64,000 nt of DNA from Lachnospiraceae bacterium (GTDB lineage: Bacteria; Bacillota; Clostridia; Lachnospirales; Lachnospiraceae), in contig CAADTT010000136.1 of assembly GCA_900752065.1 (NCBI GenBank), positions 62,001 through 126,000 of the forward strand, read 5' to 3'. Made by a program: the position numbers and the translations under genes. Position 1 is the first letter of the stretch. Every line of letters begins with the position of its first letter. Positions 23,716 through 32,749 of this stretch are shown here, piece by piece. The notes beneath the pieces were generated by a model, which made no database searches, was not told the origin of the DNA, and saw only the letters and a list, made by a program, of their open reading frames with translations.

Positions 23716-24789
23716 ATGGCAAAAAATGATTTATTCAGGGTATCATTAATTGGAGGTTACAATAAGACAGATGTCGAAGAATATGTGAAAAACATGGAAA
23801 ATGAAATTGAGTCTGTTAAAGTAATGTGTAAGAAAGAAAAAAATGACCTCATACGGCGTATAGACAACAATGAGGAAGCCTCGGTACTTCAAAAGGAGCT
23901 TTTGGAAAAGGATCTTCAGGAAGCGCAGGAGAAATTGAAGGTGGAAACGCAGGAGCTTCAGGAGACGAAGGAGGAGCTGAGGATAAGAACGCAGGAACTT
24001 CAGGAGACGAAGGAGGAGCTGAGGATAAGAACGCAGGAGCTTCAGAAGGCGGAGAAGGAACTGAGTGCAAGAACGCAGGAACTTCAGGAGCTTCAGGAGG
24101 AACTGAAGGCAAGAACGCAGGAGCTTCAGGAGGAACTGAGGGTAAGGACGCAGGAACTTCAGGAGGAGCTGAGAGGAAGGACGCAGGAACTTCAGGAGGA
24201 GCAGGAGCAGAAGACACAGGAATCTTTGGATGCGGATCATCTTTGGGAAGCAGGGACAGATCAGGCTGCCGACACTACAGAGACGGATGCGCTTCTGCTT
24301 GAAAACAAGATGCTGAAACAGGAGCTCCAGGAGAAATCAGAAGAGCTTCTGATCCTGCAGCAGCAGTATAAACAACTGAAAACGGAAAATCAGGACGAAG
24401 GCTTTCTGGATCGGAATACGATTGCTGAAATCATGAGGGATGCAAGAGAAAATGCAAAGCTGATCAAAGAAGAAACGATGAAAGAGCGGGATAGAATGCT
24501 GGAGGCCGCACGGACTGAGGCAGAAAAATTAAAATCAGATCTGCTGCTTCAGATGAACAGTGAGCTTGAAGATAAGGGAATCCAACTGATCGCTGCAAAG
24601 TATAAGATCATTCAATATATCAAGGAAGTAAAGTTCGCAGAAGAAGGGCTGTACAATATCCATTCAAGGATGAATAACCTGGTGGAGTCTATGACTGCCC
24701 GTCTGGATAATTACTGGGATGGAGAAAAGTACAAGATACTGGAGGACACTCTTCGCGAGAGTGAAAATGTACATAAGGAAGGAAAGTAG
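23716..24789 (+). CDS. Repeat-rich coiled-coil protein, DivIVA-like
   Basis: The 357-residue protein begins FRVSLIGGYNKTDVEEYVKN, similar to the N-terminal lipid-binding and dimerising segment of DivIVA/GpsB proteins. A long coiled coil follows. Residues 78-166 are built from four 14-residue and three 11-residue units beginning TQELQ. A second coiled coil (DARENAKLIKEETMKERDRM, about 255-300) and a C-terminal helical part (YNIHSRMNNLVESMTARLD) end the chain. There is no signal peptide, membrane span or nucleotide site. AAGGAGGG is well placed for ATG 23716; the frame upstream to 23686 lacks a site. It lies 5 bp before the HD-GYP gene, suggesting a scaffold for the signalling proteins (inference). 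Confidence 0.8.
   Translation: MAKNDLFRVSLIGGYNKTDVEEYVKNMENEIESVKVMCKKEKNDLIRRIDNNEEASVLQKELLEKDLQEAQEKLKVETQELQETKEELRIRTQELQETKEELRIRTQELQKAEKELSARTQELQELQEELKARTQELQEELRVRTQELQEELRGRTQELQEEQEQKTQESLDADHLWEAGTDQAADTTETDALLLENKMLKQELQEKSEELLILQQQYKQLKTENQDEGFLDRNTIAEIMRDARENAKLIKEETMKERDRMLEAARTEAEKLKSDLLLQMNSELEDKGIQLIAAKYKIIQYIKEVKFAEEGLYNIHSRMNNLVESMTARLDNYWDGEKYKILEDTLRESENVHKEGK
23947..24213 (+). repeat. In-frame tandem repeats: four 42-bp then three 33-bp units
   Basis: Units start with ACGCAGGARCTTCAG at 23947, 23989, 24031, 24073, 24115, 24148 and 24181. The first two 42-bp units differ at one base. Unit lengths of 14 and 11 residues keep a coiled-coil hendecad-type register. The high identity points to recent slippage or unequal exchange. 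Confidence 0.93.
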
Positions 24790-24794
24790 ATCTT

Positions 24795-25949
24795 ATGGGA
24801 CCGGAAAAGAAGCAAACCATCATGATTGTAGACGATTCAGAAATGAACCGGGCAATCCTGACAGAAATGCTGGCAGAAGAATACGGCATATTAGAGGCTG
24901 AAGACGGTCTTGAGGCGATAGAAATATTAAGTCATTCCTGGCATGAGGTTTCTCTGGTTCTTCTGGACCTCATGATGCCTAAGATGGATGGCTTTGCCGT
25001 ATTAGAGTATATGAAAAAAATGCAATGGCTGGAAGAGTTTCCTGTTCTTATAATTTCCGCGGAAAGCGACTCTTCCCAGGTACAGCGTGCATATGAGATT
25101 GGTGCGACGGATTTTATCATACGCCCCTTTAACGCACTGATCGTTCACAAGCGTGTGAATAATACAATCCTTTTATATGAAAAGCAGAAGAGGCTGATGG
25201 GCATGTTGGCCGCGCAGATTTATGAAAAGGAGAAACGCAGCAGTATGCTGATCAATATTTTAAGCCATATTGTAGAATTTCGAAACGGAGAGAGCGGGCC
25301 TCATGTCATTCATGTGCGGGTGCTTACAGAGCTGCTGCTGGATGCACTGTGTAAACGGGACAGCCGCTATCAATTTACGGCTGCGGAGATTTCCATGATC
25401 GGAATGGCGTCTTCTCTTCATGATATCGGAAAAATTTCAATTGCCGAGGGAATCCTTAATAAGCCCGGAAGATTGACAGAAGAGGAGCGGGAAATCATGC
25501 AGACCCATTCCATGATCGGTGCGGAGATACTGGAGGAGCTGCCCGTCTACCAGAAAGAGCCGCTGGTAAAAATCGCCTGCCAGATCTGCCGCTGGCATCA
25601 TGAGCGGTACGATGGAAATGGATACCCGGATGGACTGAAGGGAGATGATATTCCAATCTATGCCCAGATCGTGTCGATAGCGGATGTCTATGACGCCCTC
25701 ACCAGTGAACGGGTGTATAAAAAGGCGTTTTCCCATGAAAAGGCTATAGAGATGATCTTAAACGGAGAGTGTGGTTCCTTTAACCCGCTGGTGCTGAAAT
25801 GTCTGAATGACATCGAAAAAGAAATTCCCCAGCGGCTGAACAGCGAAGTAGAAAGGCATGACCGCAGAGAACTTAAAGATATCGTTCTGGAAAGCCTGGA
25901 GAATATGAATCTTTCCGTTTCCGAACAATATCTGGCTTTGCCGGAGTGA
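24795..25949 (+). CDS. Response regulator: REC + HD-GYP phosphodiesterase domain
   Basis: The 384-residue protein has an N-terminal receiver domain (residues about 8-128; acidic pocket IVDDSE, phospho-acceptor Asp58 in LLDLMMP, conserved Lys region replaced by FIIRPF) and an HD-GYP domain (about 155-345). The HD-GYP motifs are present: HDIGKI at residues 209-214, HHERYDGNGYP and the downstream ADVYDALTSERVYK. HD-GYP proteins hydrolyse cyclic di-GMP or related dinucleotides. Position 108 or so, where receivers normally have KP, reads RP, which is unusual. It sits between the coiled-coil gene and the Hpt gene and is probably the output of the kinases downstream. Confidence 0.93.
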   Translation: MGPEKKQTIMIVDDSEMNRAILTEMLAEEYGILEAEDGLEAIEILSHSWHEVSLVLLDLMMPKMDGFAVLEYMKKMQWLEEFPVLIISAESDSSQVQRAYEIGATDFIIRPFNALIVHKRVNNTILLYEKQKRLMGMLAAQIYEKEKRSSMLINILSHIVEFRNGESGPHVIHVRVLTELLLDALCKRDSRYQFTAAEISMIGMASSLHDIGKISIAEGILNKPGRLTEEEREIMQTHSMIGAEILEELPVYQKEPLVKIACQICRWHHERYDGNGYPDGLKGDDIPIYAQIVSIADVYDALTSERVYKKAFSHEKAIEMILNGECGSFNPLVLKCLNDIEKEIPQRLNSEVERHDRRELKDIVLESLENMNLSVSEQYLALPE

Positions 25950-26001
25950 TGTTTGCTGTATAATGTTCAAATTAAAATACAAAGGAAGAGGATGTGAAAT
26001 T

Positions 26002-26364
26002 ATGACATTAAAGGAATGTTACGCCGTTCTCGGCGGAGGTTATGAAGATGTATTGGGAAGGCTCGGAAGCGAGCGCCTGGTTAAAAGGTTTGTATTAAAG
26101 TTTTTAGATGATCCAAGCTTTAGAATGTTGTCAGAAGCTCTGGAGAGTGAAAATTATGAAGAGGCTTTCCGGGCTTCCCATACGATAAAAGGAATATGCC
26201 AGAATCTGAGTTTTATGCATCTGCTGGAATCCAGCAGCAGATTGACGGAAGAGCTGCGTCCAGGCACGGCACCGGCATCTGATGAATTCTTCGCACAAGT
26301 GACGGCGGATTATAGCGCCGCTGCGGAAGCGATTCGTCAGTACCGTGATTCAGCCACAGCGTGA
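26002..26364 (+). CDS. Stand-alone Hpt phosphotransfer protein
   Basis: The 120-residue protein is a single histidine phosphotransfer domain. The phospho-accepting site is H60 in ASHTIKGICQNLSF (HxxKG motif). An N-terminal segment (MTLKECYAVLGGGYEDVLGR) and three further helices complete the four-helix bundle. Hpt proteins shuttle phosphate between hybrid-kinase receivers and a final response regulator, which fits the genes on either side. The frame is open to 25963, but the domain and the AGGAAGAGG site favour ATG 26002. Confidence 0.9.
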   Translation: MTLKECYAVLGGGYEDVLGRLGSERLVKRFVLKFLDDPSFRMLSEALESENYEEAFRASHTIKGICQNLSFMHLLESSSRLTEELRPGTAPASDEFFAQVTADYSAAAEAIRQYRDSATA

Positions 26365-26421
26365 CAGATATCAAAATCATTCCTGAATTTTGACGCATAG
26401 AATGCGGAGTGGGAGGTAGAA

Positions 26422-28989
26422 ATGAAAAACAGGATGACACGTGTTCTTACATGCACGATTATTGGGATATCTGTTCTGTGTATTTTTGTATTTATGATTA
26501 TCACGGTCCGGATGAACCAGATGAGCCATGATACCATCGGACAGGTGGGGAATCTCTATATGTCAGGAACCAGCCAGAGGATCAAGACTCATTTTAATAC
26601 GATTATTACCACCAGATTTACTTATGTAAAGGCTGTTTCGGAATATACACCTCCGGAGGAATACGGCAACAATGAAGAGGTCATGCGGGAGCGGCTGAGA
26701 TACAGCGCCGAGGTACGGGATTTTGAATATCTGGCTTTAGGATCTGAAGAGCGGACCGAGGATGTTCTGTACGGAAGATCTTTACAGATTCTGGAAGAGG
26801 ATGCTTTCTTTTCTGCATTGGACGCAGGAGAAGAAAAGGTGACCGTCGGTATTGACAAGAACGGGGAGCGTGTTCTTCTTCTGGGTATTCCTGCCGTTTA
26901 TCCTATGAAAAACGGCGGAATGTCCAGTTCTCTGGTAGCGGGGATTTCCATTGAAAACATTAAGAGTATCCTTGCACTGGATGAGGAGGATGCACTGGTA
27001 TTTTCCCATGTGGTTTTAAAAGACGGAACCTTCGTGATCCGAAGCGGAGATGCCGTCAGGGATAATTATTTTACACGTATCCGGGAAATGTTTGAGCCTC
27101 TGGATGGAAAAGATGCGGAGCAGTATGTCAATGAGCTTGCTGGCGCAATGGAACGGGAGGAAGATTTTTCTACGGAATTTAAGGTAGACGGAGAGCGCAG
27201 ATATCTTTATTGCAGCGCGCTGCCTTACAGTGATTGGTATCTGATTACCATTATGCCTTATGGAGAACTGGATAAGGCTGTTTCCGAGCTTTCAAGCGGA
27301 ATGCTCTCTAACGCCATAGTGTACTGCGTACTGCTTGTAGCGGCTATGCTGCTCGTCTTCGGCTGGTATATCCAACTGATAAAAAAACAGATGAAGGAGC
27401 TTGAGGAAGCACGCCTGGCAGCGGAGACAGCTAACAGGGCAAAGAGCGAATTTTTATCGAACATGAGCCATGACATCCGCACACCGATGAATGCCATCGT
27501 GGGAATGACAGCTATCGCAGCGGCAAATCTGGACAAGCCGGAAAAGGTGCAGGAATGCCTGAAAAAGGTTACGATATCAGGGAAGCATCTTTTGGGGCTT
27601 ATCAATGATGTGCTGGATATGTCAAAAATAGAGAGCGGGAAAATTACGATGAATATAAGCCGGGTATCCCTGAAGGAAGCCATCGACAGTATCGTTGCGA
27701 TTATTCAGCCCCAGGCGAAGTCAAAGCATCAGCAGTTTGATGTATTTATCCATGATATTTCTGCAGAGTATGTGCTGTGTGACGGTGTGCGGTTGAATCA
27801 GATCTTGATCAACCTGCTTTCAAATGCCGTAAAATTTACTCCGGATGGCGGAAAAATAGAAATGGCCCTGTGGGAAAAGCCATCCCCTCTGGGCAGCAGG
27901 TACGTTCGTGTCTATCTGCGGGTAAAAGACACGGGCATCGGTATGTCTGAGGAATTTCAAAAGAAAATTTTCGAGGCGTTTGCCCGCGAGGATATTGCCA
28001 GGGTCAACCGGACAGAGGGAACCGGGCTGGGAATGGCGATCACGAAGTATATCGTAGATGCCATGAAGGGAACGTTGACTATAGACAGTGAATCCGGAAA
28101 GGGAACGGAGTGCAATCTTCACCTTGATTTTGAACGCCTGCCGGATAAAGAGATCAATATGGAGCTGCCCGCCTGGAACATGCTGCTGGTGGATGACGAC
28201 AGACAGCTTTGTGAAAGTACAGTGGCTTCTCTGAAAGATATGGGGATCCGGGCAGAATGGGCGCTGGATGGAGAGATGGCCCTGAAGATGATCGAAGACC
28301 GTCATAAAAAACAGGAGGATTATCAGATTATCCTTCTGGACTGGAAGCTGCCCGGCATGGATGGCATTGAAACAGCAGAGAAAATCCGCAGCCGTTTATG
28401 CAAAGATATCCCCATCCTTCTGATTTCTGCTTACGACTGCACCGAGATCGAAGAACATGCAAGGGAAGCAGGGATCAACGGCTTTATTGGAAAGCCACTG
28501 TTTAAGTCTACGCTTTTCTATGGATTAAGGGAACATATGCAGAAAATTGAGAAACCCTTGGAGTCTGAGAAACATCCAGAAGATTTTGAAGGAAAACGCA
28601 TTCTGCTGGCAGAGGACAACGAACTGAACTGGGAAGTGGCAGAAGCGCTTCTGGAGGATCTGGGACTTGAACTGGAGTGGGCGGAAAACGGACAGATCTG
28701 CGCCGAAAAATTTGCACAGTCCCCTGTTGGATTTTATGACGCAGTGCTTATGGATCTTAGGATGCCGAAGATGAACGGCTATGAGGCGGCGGATGCGATC
28801 CGTGCCTCGGGACGGCCTGACGCGGATATTCCTATCCTCGCTATGACGGCTGATGTTTTTTTGGAGGATATTGAGAGGTGCCACGAACACGGCATGAATG
28901 GCCATGTGCCGAAGCCCATTCAGGTAGAAGAGGTTGCAAGGCTTCTGGAAGGCTTCTGGAAAGAAAGGCAGGCGAATAGCTGTGAATGA
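26422..28989 (+). CDS. Membrane hybrid histidine kinase with two receivers
   Basis: The 855-residue protein has a membrane span at residues about 9-32 (IIGISVLCIFVFMIITV), an extracellular sensor of about 260 residues (dCache-like; NLYMSGTSQRI, SALPYSDWYLITIMPYGEL), a second span (YCVLLVAAMLLVFGW), HisKA with H350 in NMSHDIRTPMNAIVG, an HATPase domain (NLLSNAVKF, DTGIGMS, GTGLGMAI), and two receivers: D640 in LLDWKLPGMDG and D778 in LMDLRMPKMNGYEA. A phosphorelay through receiver, Hpt and regulator is the expected route. The signal is unknown. It overlaps the second kinase gene by eight bases. Confidence 0.93.
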   Translation: MKNRMTRVLTCTIIGISVLCIFVFMIITVRMNQMSHDTIGQVGNLYMSGTSQRIKTHFNTIITTRFTYVKAVSEYTPPEEYGNNEEVMRERLRYSAEVRDFEYLALGSEERTEDVLYGRSLQILEEDAFFSALDAGEEKVTVGIDKNGERVLLLGIPAVYPMKNGGMSSSLVAGISIENIKSILALDEEDALVFSHVVLKDGTFVIRSGDAVRDNYFTRIREMFEPLDGKDAEQYVNELAGAMEREEDFSTEFKVDGERRYLYCSALPYSDWYLITIMPYGELDKAVSELSSGMLSNAIVYCVLLVAAMLLVFGWYIQLIKKQMKELEEARLAAETANRAKSEFLSNMSHDIRTPMNAIVGMTAIAAANLDKPEKVQECLKKVTISGKHLLGLINDVLDMSKIESGKITMNISRVSLKEAIDSIVAIIQPQAKSKHQQFDVFIHDISAEYVLCDGVRLNQILINLLSNAVKFTPDGGKIEMALWEKPSPLGSRYVRVYLRVKDTGIGMSEEFQKKIFEAFAREDIARVNRTEGTGLGMAITKYIVDAMKGTLTIDSESGKGTECNLHLDFERLPDKEINMELPAWNMLLVDDDRQLCESTVASLKDMGIRAEWALDGEMALKMIEDRHKKQEDYQIILLDWKLPGMDGIETAEKIRSRLCKDIPILLISAYDCTEIEEHAREAGINGFIGKPLFKSTLFYGLREHMQKIEKPLESEKHPEDFEGKRILLAEDNELNWEVAEALLEDLGLELEWAENGQICAEKFAQSPVGFYDAVLMDLRMPKMNGYEAADAIRASGRPDADIPILAMTADVFLEDIERCHEHGMNGHVPKPIQVEEVARLLEGFWKERQANSCE

Positions 28990-31900
28990 AAAAGAATATG
29001 TACGGATTTTAGATTCTCTTCCAGTGACAGGCGTTTATGTCATAACGGAGGACAATCATGAAATTCAATATTATAACAAGCGGGTCAGGGAGGTTGCCCC
29101 GGAGGTACGCCGGGGTGACATCTGCCATGAATTGTGGAAAGGCGTCTGTGCCAACTGTCCCCTGAAAAGTATAGGAGATAAAAAGCAGGCACGCACGATC
29201 AATTATGATAATCCGTTTGGAGAGGTAGTTGAAATCGTGGCATCACGGATTTTATGGGAAGATCGTATCCCTGCCTTTTTAATTACCGTATCCCCTCACG
29301 AAGAAGTGGCTGACGTTACTTACTACCGGGTGCTGCGGGTCAATCTGACGAAAAACACTTTTCATGTGGTACATGGCACCAGAGATGGATTTCGGGTGAT
29401 GGAGGAGGAACAGAGCCCCCTGTCATCCTGGTTGCAAAGCCTGCTGCGGAAGGGATATATTCATGAAGAGGATGAACAGTGCTTTCTGGAATTTATCCAG
29501 CTTGACAATCTTCGCGGCAGACTGAAAGACAGACCCGGAGGAAACCGATGCATTTACAGATACAGGAGCGGAAATGAATTCCGCTGGCATATCATGGAGA
29601 TTGTTGCAGATTTTAATTACTGTGATGAAGAACAGACTGCCATGATCTATGTAAAGGATGTCCACGACGCTTTCAAAGAAAGTGTCAGAAGAGAAGAAAT
29701 CAATATCAAAGGCCAGGAAATTATTGATGCTCTGGGTGAAATGAATCTTGGAATCTATATTGTCGATCTTCAGACTGGAATCGCGAATGTGATAAAGACA
29801 ACGGAAGTCGCTAAAAAGGCCATCCATTCAGATAATTTCCTGTGGGATGATATTGTGGAGGCTTTGGGAAGAACCTGTACAGCCGTGGAATTTCAGGATG
29901 AATTTAAGGCAAAATATTCCTGTGAGGCCATGCGCCAGGCATGGAAAAACGGTGAGAAGAAAAAGATGTTCATTTACCGGGCCAGGATCGGAGAGAACTG
30001 GCGCTACGTTTCTGCAACCGGATATTTTAAGAAAAATAGAAGCGGCAGGGGCTATGCCATCCTTACTTTTCAGGATGTGGATGACCGTACCCGTGAAAAT
30101 ATGCTGCGTATCCAGAACGACAGGCGCATGGCTGCCCTGATCAAATCCAGATACGATGTCATTAATACAGTGGATCTGGAGTCGGGCCACTGTGAGCGTG
30201 TTCATATACGGGATGGCATTTTGCAGGAGCGGCTGGAGGGAGACTACAGTTGCTATATTCAAAAAGCGCTGGATATGCACATAGCTGAGGAGGATCGGGA
30301 GAATTTCAACAATGCGTTTCTGCTGGAAAATCTCAGAAAACGTGCAGAAGATGTGGAGGATTATAAGGAAGAAATTTTTCAATACCGTTTCCGTGAGGGT
30401 GCTGTCCGGTGGGTCGAGGATCGTGTGATGTACATTCGCCAGGGAAGCCAGATAACAGTGAATATTCTGGGGCGCGACATCACAAAGAATAAGGAGGCAG
30501 AGGAAGCAGCGAAGAAGGCATTTAATGAGAAGGTATCTATCATCAATACCCTGAGCGGTATGTTTTTCGCCTCTTACTACGTGGATCTGGAACAGGACTG
30601 CTTCCGCTCTGTGACCCAGGAGGGGAAGGCTGAACAGATGCTGGGAGAAGCACAGAACTACAGCAATGGAATCCGGGCCTATGCAGAGCATTTCATCCAT
30701 CCGGATGACCGTGCAGACTTTATCCTTTACATGGACCGTCAGAATCTTTTAAATGCGCTTAGCCCGGAGAATCCTTACATCGCCTTTGAATACCGGAAGA
30801 TGCCTGAAAATGGACAGAAAAGAGCATGGATACGAGCTACCGCGGCGCTGGCTGAGACATCTCCTGACGGACGGCCGAGACGCATCGTATATGTGGCGCA
30901 GGATATCACAGAGAGCAAGCTGCGGGAAGAGCAGGAACAGCTTGCCCTTGAAGCGGCATGTGAAGCGGCAAACCGTGCCAATGCTGCAAAGAGTGAATTC
31001 CTGTCCCGTATGAGCCACGATATCCGGACGCCGTTGAACGCGATCATCGGCATGACAGCTATTGCCGGAAGATATCTGGATAATCAGGAGCGCGTAGCCG
31101 ACTGTCTGGGAAAAATCGTTACTTCCAGCCGCCATCTTCTGTCTCTGATCAATGAAGTTCTGGATATGAGCAAGATCGAATCAGGAAAGATGGAACTGAC
31201 AGAAGAAGAGGTCGATCTGTCGGAGCTGGTGAGCAGTCTGGTAACGATGATGCGGCCGTCTATAGAAGAGAAAAACCATCAATTTGAGGTACATATTTCC
31301 AACCTGAAAACAGAGCATGTTATCGGTGACTCGATACGTTTGCAGCAGGTGTTTATAAATATCCTGGGAAATGCCATCAAATATACGCCCCCCGGAGGAA
31401 AAATAGAAATGGAAATCCGGGAAAAGCCATCTTCCTCCTACGGTTATAGCTGTTTTGAATTTGTATTTCGTGATACGGGGATCGGCATGAGCCGGGAGTT
31501 CCAGAAGAAACTCTTTGAGCCGTTTACCCGTGCGGAGGACTCCAGAATCAGCACCACCGAGGGAACCGGGCTGGGCATGACCATTGCCCGGAATATCGCC
31601 CGCATGATGGACGGAAGTATTGAGGTGGAAAGTGAACCGGGCAGGGGAACACAGTTTACCGTTACTCTTATGCTTAAAAAATATGACGCAGATGAACCGG
31701 ACTTAAAGCAGCTTATGGATCTTCCTGTACTGGTGGCAGATGATGATGAGACAGCCGGGCAGATGGCGTGCCTGATGCTGGACAATATTGGCATGAAGAG
31801 CGAATACGTCACAAATGGGGCCGATGCCGTGGAGCGTGTCTTTATCCATCATCAGTCCGGTGATGATTACTTTGCGGTAATTCTGGACTGGAAAATGCCG

Positions 31901-32521
31901 GATATGGATGGAATCGAGACGGCAAGGGCAATCCGGGCGCAAGTTGGACCGGATGTGCCGATCATTATTCTTTCTGCCTACGACTGGAGCAGTGTAGAAG
32001 AGGAAGCACGGGATGCAGGCGTCAATGGGTTTATCGCAAAGCCGCTGTTCCGTTCACGCCTTGTCTATCTGTTCAGCCAGTTTACTGACAGGGAGAAATT
32101 CTCTGAGGAGTCGGATAAAGACAGAAAAACCGAGACTTCTTTGGCAGAAAAGAGGATTCTTCTGGTGGAGGATAATGCGCTGAACCGTGAAATTGCGGAA
32201 GAGATGATCTATCAGCTCGGAGCCAGCGTGGAAACTGCGAAAAACGGGAAGGAAGCAGTAGAGAAATTCGAGCAGATGGAAGAAGGATATTATGATATGA
32301 TTGTTATGGATATCCAAATGCCTGTCATGAATGGTTATGAGGCTTCACGGACGATCCGGAGTCTGCCGCGTCCGGATGCGGCAGAGATTCCGATTGTTGC
32401 CATGACAGCCAATGCCTTTGCAGAAGATATGATCCAGAGCCGGAATGCCGGGATGAATGAGCATCTCACGAAACCTCTTGGCATCGAAGATCTGGAAAAA
32501 TGCATACGGCGCTGGACTTAA
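28982..32521 (+). CDS. Cytoplasmic multi-PAS hybrid histidine kinase with two receivers
   Basis: The 1179-residue protein has no membrane span. An N-terminal PAS-like domain contains CHELWKGVCANCPL; several further PAS-type modules follow (FRYRSGNEFRWHIME-like, EEIFQYRFREGAVRWVED, FEYRKMPENGQKRAWIR). Then come HisKA (H679 in RMSHDIRTPLNAIIG), HATPase (NILGNAIKYT, DTGIGMS, GTGLGMTI) and two receivers (D969 in ILDWKMPDMDG and D1110 in VMDIQMPVMNGYEA). The start is taken as GTG 28982, overlapping the first kinase stop; the frame extends to 28934 without a site. Its kinase core is a close paralogue of the preceding gene. The cysteine motif in the first PAS suggests redox or metal sensing (inference). 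Confidence 0.92.
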   Translation: MNEKEYVRILDSLPVTGVYVITEDNHEIQYYNKRVREVAPEVRRGDICHELWKGVCANCPLKSIGDKKQARTINYDNPFGEVVEIVASRILWEDRIPAFLITVSPHEEVADVTYYRVLRVNLTKNTFHVVHGTRDGFRVMEEEQSPLSSWLQSLLRKGYIHEEDEQCFLEFIQLDNLRGRLKDRPGGNRCIYRYRSGNEFRWHIMEIVADFNYCDEEQTAMIYVKDVHDAFKESVRREEINIKGQEIIDALGEMNLGIYIVDLQTGIANVIKTTEVAKKAIHSDNFLWDDIVEALGRTCTAVEFQDEFKAKYSCEAMRQAWKNGEKKKMFIYRARIGENWRYVSATGYFKKNRSGRGYAILTFQDVDDRTRENMLRIQNDRRMAALIKSRYDVINTVDLESGHCERVHIRDGILQERLEGDYSCYIQKALDMHIAEEDRENFNNAFLLENLRKRAEDVEDYKEEIFQYRFREGAVRWVEDRVMYIRQGSQITVNILGRDITKNKEAEEAAKKAFNEKVSIINTLSGMFFASYYVDLEQDCFRSVTQEGKAEQMLGEAQNYSNGIRAYAEHFIHPDDRADFILYMDRQNLLNALSPENPYIAFEYRKMPENGQKRAWIRATAALAETSPDGRPRRIVYVAQDITESKLREEQEQLALEAACEAANRANAAKSEFLSRMSHDIRTPLNAIIGMTAIAGRYLDNQERVADCLGKIVTSSRHLLSLINEVLDMSKIESGKMELTEEEVDLSELVSSLVTMMRPSIEEKNHQFEVHISNLKTEHVIGDSIRLQQVFINILGNAIKYTPPGGKIEMEIREKPSSSYGYSCFEFVFRDTGIGMSREFQKKLFEPFTRAEDSRISTTEGTGLGMTIARNIARMMDGSIEVESEPGRGTQFTVTLMLKKYDADEPDLKQLMDLPVLVADDDETAGQMACLMLDNIGMKSEYVTNGADAVERVFIHHQSGDDYFAVILDWKMPDMDGIETARAIRAQVGPDVPIIILSAYDWSSVEEEARDAGVNGFIAKPLFRSRLVYLFSQFTDREKFSEESDKDRKTETSLAEKRILLVEDNALNREIAEEMIYQLGASVETAKNGKEAVEKFEQMEEGYYDMIVMDIQMPVMNGYEASRTIRSLPRPDAAEIPIVAMTANAFAEDMIQSRNAGMNEHLTKPLGIEDLEKCIRRWT

Positions 32522-32536
32522 TATCTATAAAAATAA

Positions 32537-32602
32537 AAAAGAGTATTTCCACAGGGATCAGGGATTTAAATTACATGTTCTCCTGATGGGAATACTCTTT
32601 TT
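32537..32602 (+). terminator. Terminator of the signalling locus
   Basis: AAAAGAGTATTTCC (32537-32550) pairs with GGGAATACTCTTTT (32588-32601), one wobble, followed by T residues. A smaller ATCAGG/CCTGAT stem is nested inside the 37-base loop. It starts 15 bases after the second kinase gene. Confidence 0.75.
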
Positions 32603-32705
32603 CCAGTTACAACTCATCCAGGAGGACGATTTTTTTCGCCATATTTCCGTTGCTGAAATCTGCTTTTTATGATAAAGTGCTTATGTTGGAAATTTATGCG
32701 AAGTT

Positions 32706-32722
32706 TACAGCCGCCGGCTGTA
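32706..32722. promoter_or_regulatory. Palindrome upstream of the radical SAM pair
   Basis: TACAGCC-GCC-GGCTGTA is a perfect 7-bp inverted repeat, 27 bases before the ATG at 32750. It could be an operator or an RNA hairpin. No family of regulator is recognised. Confidence 0.4.
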
Positions 32723-32749
32723 CAATCTATATATTAAAAGGATGATGGA

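Noticed and set aside
23947..24213. CRISPR-like tandem repeats
   Set aside because: Units are directly adjacent without spacers and keep a coding frame; no cas genes are near.
23746..24240. Long minus-strand frame over the repeat region, Leu/Pro-rich
   Set aside because: It is the complement of the in-frame coiled-coil repeats; the plus-strand gene has a strong ribosome site and sensible domains.
29828..30700. 290-codon minus-strand frame
   Set aside because: It is the shadow of the PAS region of the second hybrid kinase.
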